Below are positions 59,742 through 64,000 of a DNA stretch of 64,000 nt, one piece after another. Position 1 is the stretch's first letter; each line of letters begins with the position of its first letter. The stretch comes from Reclinomonas americana ATCC 50394 (lineage: Eukaryota; Jakobida; Jakobea; Jakobida): contig PS015009.1 in NCBI GenBank assembly GCA_048213135.1, forward strand, positions 868,001 through 932,000. The letters are read 5' to 3'. The notes beneath the pieces are model-generated. The model worked only from the letters and a program-made list of their open reading frames with translations. It ran no database searches and was not told the DNA's origin. The translations under genes and the position numbers were made by a program.

Positions 59742-59896
59742 CTACGGGTAAAATGCCAGAAGGGTTTTATTAAGGTCCGCAATTTATGGTCGTGCAGGGA
59801 GACCGGTAAAAGAACACAAACAGTGATACAGTTTCCTGCAAGCGTTGGTAGCTGTAATCACCGTTCGTGCAAGTTGATCGATGGTTTCTCAGCAAT

Positions 59897-60256
59897 TCAA
59901 TGACGGTTGCTGATGGCATATATAATACCAGGCAGCTCTTCAAACTCGTGGTACTTATCCAGCACAAAATCGGCCCCCGATAATTTACATTGGGTTATCA
60001 TGTCCGTATCTGTCCGCATAACAAGCATCACCACCACACTTTTTTTTCCCTTGAACATTTCCAGCAGGCGCATCGATTGCCCGTTGGGCAGGTGCCTGTC
60101 AATGAGCACTATTTCGGGCATCAAATCCCTGCCGGTGTTTAATGCTTCATTATAAGATATGGCCTTGTGTATAGTAAGTGGCAGGCCGGTTTCGAGGAGC
60201 AGGTTGGATAATCGTTCTATAATCTGCAATGACCTGTCTATAATCAATACCTGCAT
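59897..60256 (-). CDS. Single-domain response regulator (receiver only)
   Basis: A 119-residue protein that is only a receiver domain. The phospho-accepting aspartate is in IVLIDRHLPNGQS. The first acidic pair is weak (VLIIDRSLQ, one Asp instead of two). The lysine lies in FVLDKYHEFEEL. With no output domain, it may pass phosphate on or bind another protein. Start at MQVLIIDRSLQII. It may belong to the kinase at 61-64 kb. Confidence 0.85.
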   Translation of the reverse strand: MQVLIIDRSLQIIERLSNLLLETGLPLTIHKAISYNEALNTGRDLMPEIVLIDRHLPNGQSMRLLEMFKGKKSVVVMLVMRTDTDMITQCKLSGADFVLDKYHEFEELPGIIYAISNRH

Positions 60257-60350
60257 GTCCAGTGTTTTACAACACAAAGTACCGCCAGGAAAGCCAGCCT
60301 TTATATAGCAGTTAAGATGGACATTGGGTCGAAAACCCGCCGGTATTGAT

Positions 60351-60363
60351 GTAGTAATACTAC
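60351..60363. promoter_or_regulatory. Perfect 13-bp palindrome GTAGTAATACTAC
   Basis: GTAGTA-A-TACTAC, immediately followed by TACCCCCCTAC. The position, upstream of the receiver-only gene and at the 3' end of the NarL-type regulator, fits a binding site for a homodimeric regulator. Confidence 0.4.
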
Positions 60364-60370
60364 TACCCCC

Positions 60371-61015
60371 CTACTGGCTGATATCGGTAATGATGTGATG
60401 GGCTATGGCATAGCGGGTGAGTTCGGAATTGGTGGTAAGTCCTATTTTATCCATGATGCGGCTGCGGTGTGTGCTTACCGTGGTCAGCGCCAGGCTGAGG
60501 ATATCGGCGATCTGGCTGATGGTTCTTCCCAGCGCCAGCAATTTAAATATTTCCAGTTCCCGGTTCGACAGGAGTTCGTGCGGATGCTTAACGGTATTTT
60601 CCTGGTCCATCAACCGTTCAGCGGTTTCGGGCGTGATGTATTTCTTTCCCATAGCAATCCTGTTCACCGCGGTGATGAGTTCTTCGGGTGCGGAATTCTT
60701 ATTCATGTAACCCGATGCGCCGGCCTTCAATACACGTACGGCGTATAATTCTTCGGGATAGATGCTGAGTATGAGCACGGGCAGTTCGGGCTTCATCAGC
60801 TTGATCTGTTCCAGTGCTTCCAGCCCGCTGCGGCCGGGCATATCCAGGTCGGAGATCACCAGGTCCCAGTCGCCAAATGTCACTTCCTTTACCAGCGACT
60901 CACCGTCGCTTACCTGTTTGATCTCCACCATGGGAAACTCATCCTGTAATAACTGAACCAGGCCCAGGCGGATGAAACCATGATCATCGGCCAGCAGTAT
61001 ACGTTGTATTCTCAT
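60371..61015 (-). CDS. NarL/FixJ-type response regulator
   Basis: A 214-residue protein. Receiver domain: ILLADDHGFIRLGLVQLL (acidic pair), DLVISDLDMPGRSGLEAL (phospho-accepting Asp), GYMNKNSAPEEL (lysine). LuxR-type HTH: LSNRELEIFKLLALGRTISQ, then IADILSLALTTVSTHRSRIM. Start at MRIQRILLADDHGF. Its first 32 bases overlap the end of the kinase gene, so the pair is translationally coupled. Confidence 0.95.
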   Translation of the reverse strand: MRIQRILLADDHGFIRLGLVQLLQDEFPMVEIKQVSDGESLVKEVTFGDWDLVISDLDMPGRSGLEALEQIKLMKPELPVLILSIYPEELYAVRVLKAGASGYMNKNSAPEELITAVNRIAMGKKYITPETAERLMDQENTVKHPHELLSNRELEIFKLLALGRTISQIADILSLALTTVSTHRSRIMDKIGLTTNSELTRYAIAHHIITDISQ

Positions 61016-64000
61016 CTTTATGTGATTGATCTGTATCAGCGGGTATACGTACACTGATGCGGGTGCCTGCACCGGGTGTACTCTGCAATTCGAATTCTCC
61101 TTTCAGCGACAGTACTCTTTCCTTCATGCCCAGTATACCGAATGAATTTTTGTTTTTTACCGATTCAATATCAAAACCTTTGCCATCGTCCTCAATCCGC
61201 AATATGGCATAGCCCATCGCGATCACCAAGGAGCTGTTCACTTTTTGGGCTTTCGCGTATTTCGTGATGTTGTTCAGCGCTTCCTGGTATACCCGGAAAA
61301 GACAGGTGGCCGCTGCTTCAGGCAGTTTGACCTGTGTTTCGGTAGTCACAAAATCAAGGGAGATGCCGGTATTGGTGCTGAACTGCCGTCCCTGCCAGCG
61401 GAGAGCCTCCAGCAATCCGTAGTCATCCAGTATCACGGGCCTGAGTTCGTTGAGTATCCTGCGAATAGACTGGTTGCCGCTGTCGAGCAGTTTCATGGTA
61501 TTACTCAGCTTGGCTTTCACCGGTTCGGCGTCATCGGGTATCCTTCTGTTGATCCAGGCAATGTCCATCTTAATGGCGGTAAGCTGCTGGCCCAGTTCGT
61601 CGTGTATTTCCCTGCCAATGCGTTTTCTTTCTTCCTCGCGGATATTCTGCAGGTGAGCGGTAAGCTGGCGAAGCTGTTCCGATGATTGTTTGATGATTTC
61701 CTGTGCTTCCACCCTTTCTGAAAAATCGAGCCCCACACCCATCAGGCATTTTCCTCCTTCATAATCGATGGCGATGCCGGTAAAGTAATAAGGAATCTTT
61801 TTACCCGCTTTGGTAAGGAAGCTTGCCTGTACATTATCTTCCCCGGCAACAAAAACATTACTGATCTTTTCGGTGAGCAGTTGTTTCTCATCTTCATCAA
61901 AAAAATCGAGCGGGTGCATGGTCGCGATCTCTTCATTGTTATAGCCCGATACCCGTTCAAAATTATCATTCCAGCGCAGGAAGCGGCCTTCGAGATCGTA
62001 CAGGTAAAAAATGCCGGGCAGGCTGTTCACGATGGATTCGGAAAGGTCTCTTTCTTTTACGATGTCATCCTGCGCTTTTATCAGATCCGTTACATCCTGC
62101 ACGGTTCCGGTGAGGTACAGGGGGTCGCCTTTCGCACTTCTTACCAGTTCGGCCATTTCGTGAGCGAAGAGTACAATATCGTCCCGTACAATGATGCGGT
62201 GAATAAAATCGAGTGCCCGCTTTCCGGTGAGCGCATCTTCCAGCGCTTTATTGAATACTTCCCGGTCTTCCGGATGAATGGCATTGAAAAATGCTTCGTA
62301 ATTACTGCTGAGTTGCTTGCGGTCCACATCGAATATGCGGTATATCTCATCCGACCAGGAAAGGCTGTTGTTCTTTACATCCAGTTCCCAGTGCCCCATC
62401 TTACCGATCTGCTGCGCCCGGCGGTATTTCTCTTCGTTATCTTTTATTTTGAGTTCCGCCGTTTTGCGCTGGGTAACATCATGGTAATTCATCACCACGC
62501 CATTCAGGTAAGGTTCCTGCAGCATATTACGGAAACTGCATTCCAGCCATTTGTAGTCGCCGTTGGGCAGGCGGTGGCGGTATTCAATGGTCACAATTTC
62601 CGAAGGATCGTTGATCAGGCGGTTAAAGGTTTGCAGCACCAGCTGCAGATCGTCGGGGTGTATCTTACCCAGGTGCACCTTGCCCAGCATTTCAGATTCA
62701 GGATAGCCTAGTATACGGGTGGCCGAAGGGCTCAGTTCGCGGAGCATACCATCGGCGCCAATAACGGCCAGCCCGTCGGTGCTGTTCTCTATCATAGCCC
62801 TGAACCGTTTCTCACTATTCACCACGCTTTCTTCTGCCTTCTTGCGCAGGCGTTCTTTTTCAATGACTTCCATTGCAAAGGACACGTCGCCGGTGGCTTC
62901 TTCCAGCAGGGCCAGTTCGGCGGAATCGAAGAAATTCTTTTCGGCCGCGAAAAAAGTGAATGCCCCGGTTACCTTACCGAATTTTTTTATGGGTAGCGAC
63001 ATGCACGCCTGGTAATCCCTGCTGAGGGCCTCTTTACGCCACTGTTCGGTAAAAGGCCCGTTCTCTATATCATTGCAGGTAAATACTTTTTCTTCATCAA
63101 CTGCCCGGTGCGCCGGCAGGTGCAGTGAGGCTTCCGCTTTAAGTACGATGGGGGTAATGGTATGCAGGAAGGCTTTTTCATCGCCGGCATACATTACCGG
63201 TTCCAGCTGGTTGTTTTTTTCATTGACCATACCTATCCACGCCATTTTAAAATTACCCTGCTCTACGGAAATGCGGCAGGCTTCTTTAAACAATACGTCT
63301 TCATTGGTTACCCGTACGATCATCTGGTTGATCTGGCTGATAAAAAAGTACAGGCGGTTGGCCTTGAGTATTTTTCTTTCCGCCCTTTTCTTTTCGGTAA
63401 TGTCCCTTATAAAAACGGAGATCCCTTCGGGTGATGGATATACATGATTCTCCTGCCAGAGATCAAGCGGCGGATAATAGTCTTCATTGTACAGGTACCG
63501 TTGCTCTGCGTAGGCCTTATGAAAAAGATGATAGGTGGCAGAGTTAACGGCTTCAGGAAATACTTCCCATACATTCTTCCCGATCAGCTCCTGCGGATCG
63601 CGGTGTATGAGTTCTCCCGCGCTTTTGTTGATATACGTGTAGTTCCAGTTTTTATCGAGTGCAATAAAACTGTCGGATATCCTTTCTACCAGCAACCGGT
63701 ATTTCTCCTCGCTGTTGCGAAGGTTGATCTCGGCTATCTTTTTTTGCGTGATCTCGCAGAAAAAAACCGACAGGCCATTAGGTGAAGGGTAGATGTGCAC
63801 TTCAAACCATTCGTGCATCGAAGGTGAATAGTCTTCCAGGTAAATATATTCCTGTGTTTCCATCGCTTTGTGGTAGGCATTGTAAAAATTTTGCCCGACA
63901 CTTTGCGGGAATTCCGTCCAGATATATTTCCCGGTCATCGTTTCCGGATCACGTTTCATGATCTCCCCGGCTTTCCTGTTCATATAGGTAATGCGCCAGG
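60984..64000 (-). CDS. Multi-PAS/GAF sensor histidine kinase (5' end outside window)
   Basis: At least 1004 residues; the frame is open to the right edge and the first PAS domain (ending CEITQKKIAEI) is incomplete, so the N-terminus is missing. The order is PAS, PAS (FIALDKNWNYTYINKSAGEL), GAF (LYFFISQINQMIVRVTNEDV onward), PAS (GLAVIGADGMLRELSPSATR), PAS, PAS (PGIFYLYDLEGRFLRWNDNF), HisKA_3 with the phospho-accepting histidine in IGREIHDELGQQL, and a HATPase domain (FRVYQEALNNITKYAKAQKV, EDDGKGFDI, SFGILGMKERVLSL). No membrane segment is visible in this part. Its partner is the overlapping NarL-type regulator. Confidence 0.94.
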   Translation of the reverse strand, partial: WRITYMNRKAGEIMKRDPETMTGKYIWTEFPQSVGQNFYNAYHKAMETQEYIYLEDYSPSMHEWFEVHIYPSPNGLSVFFCEITQKKIAEINLRNSEEKYRLLVERISDSFIALDKNWNYTYINKSAGELIHRDPQELIGKNVWEVFPEAVNSATYHLFHKAYAEQRYLYNEDYYPPLDLWQENHVYPSPEGISVFIRDITEKKRAERKILKANRLYFFISQINQMIVRVTNEDVLFKEACRISVEQGNFKMAWIGMVNEKNNQLEPVMYAGDEKAFLHTITPIVLKAEASLHLPAHRAVDEEKVFTCNDIENGPFTEQWRKEALSRDYQACMSLPIKKFGKVTGAFTFFAAEKNFFDSAELALLEEATGDVSFAMEVIEKERLRKKAEESVVNSEKRFRAMIENSTDGLAVIGADGMLRELSPSATRILGYPESEMLGKVHLGKIHPDDLQLVLQTFNRLINDPSEIVTIEYRHRLPNGDYKWLECSFRNMLQEPYLNGVVMNYHDVTQRKTAELKIKDNEEKYRRAQQIGKMGHWELDVKNNSLSWSDEIYRIFDVDRKQLSSNYEAFFNAIHPEDREVFNKALEDALTGKRALDFIHRIIVRDDIVLFAHEMAELVRSAKGDPLYLTGTVQDVTDLIKAQDDIVKERDLSESIVNSLPGIFYLYDLEGRFLRWNDNFERVSGYNNEEIATMHPLDFFDEDEKQLLTEKISNVFVAGEDNVQASFLTKAGKKIPYYFTGIAIDYEGGKCLMGVGLDFSERVEAQEIIKQSSEQLRQLTAHLQNIREEERKRIGREIHDELGQQLTAIKMDIAWINRRIPDDAEPVKAKLSNTMKLLDSGNQSIRRILNELRPVILDDYGLLEALRWQGRQFSTNTGISLDFVTTETQVKLPEAAATCLFRVYQEALNNITKYAKAQKVNSSLVIAMGYAILRIEDDGKGFDIESVKNKNSFGILGMKERVLSLKGEFELQSTPGAGTRISVRIPADTDQSHKDENTTYTAGR

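Overview
The window reads as chromosomal DNA of a Bacteroidota bacterium, most likely a Chitinophagaceae-type soil or freshwater organism. The grounds are: a PKD-repeat protein with a type IX secretion (T9SS) C-terminal sorting tail; sigma/anti-sigma pairs followed by outer-membrane or secreted products; LytTR and NarL-type regulators; an MHS-type carrier next to acetyl-CoA synthetase; promoters fitting the Bacteroidota TTTG-N19-TAnnTTTG pattern; and many secreted proteins of unknown function. I found no rRNA, tRNA, CRISPR array, prophage or classical IS transposase.

Layout. 1-6.8 kb: a DivIC/FtsB-like division protein (cut by the window edge), endonuclease III, an outer-membrane barrel, a membrane-anchored glutamate-synthase-like FMN protein, a DUF748/AsmA-like protein, an AraC-type regulator. 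6.8-19.5 kb: a 2-oxoacid:ferredoxin oxidoreductase alpha subunit without its beta partner, an arginase-fold protein that has lost metal ligands, a DacB-like carboxypeptidase, the large PKD/T9SS protein, MutL with degenerate endonuclease motifs, and a GH3-beta-lactamase fusion. 19.5-21.2 kb: a tiny membrane peptide, a GIY-YIG nuclease gene bracketed by inverted palindromic repeats, and an alpha/beta hydrolase. 21.2-35.8 kb: an MHS transporter/acs divergent pair, lipoproteins, an operon whose intradiol-dioxygenase-like gene is split by a -1 shift at a seven-A run, a LytTR regulator, an M16 protease, and a hydrolase-queA pair. 36-45.5 kb: an L,D-transpeptidase, an ECF sigma/anti-sigma/outer-membrane operon, kbl, and small secreted or cytosolic unknowns. 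45.6-54.1 kb: lutB, a polysaccharide-deacetylase-like protein, a DMT exporter, purH, a double-OmpA protein, comEC. 54.1-64 kb: a second ECF sigma/anti-sigma operon, two NarL-type two-component systems, and a group of small regulator-like genes.

The most unusual structure is a family of non-coding palindromic elements. Three copies (4177-4235, 16370-16492, 35822-35973) share about 16-bp terminal inverted repeats. Their internal core (GTCAT-CCG-GG-AACGAGG) reappears as inverted arrays on both sides of the GIY-YIG gene at 19824-20126. This suggests a REP/MITE-like family with an associated single-domain nuclease, comparable in layout to REP/RAYT systems. Other leads are the in-phase A_AAA_AAA slippery heptamer in the dioxygenase gene, a non-coding unit made of an ECF-like promoter and a hairpin at 54.2-54.4 kb, and a 10-bp-phased TTGTA repeat in front of a small HTH gene.

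All family assignments come from reading motifs by eye. No database search was made, and start codons were moved inward where upstream residues looked non-coding.
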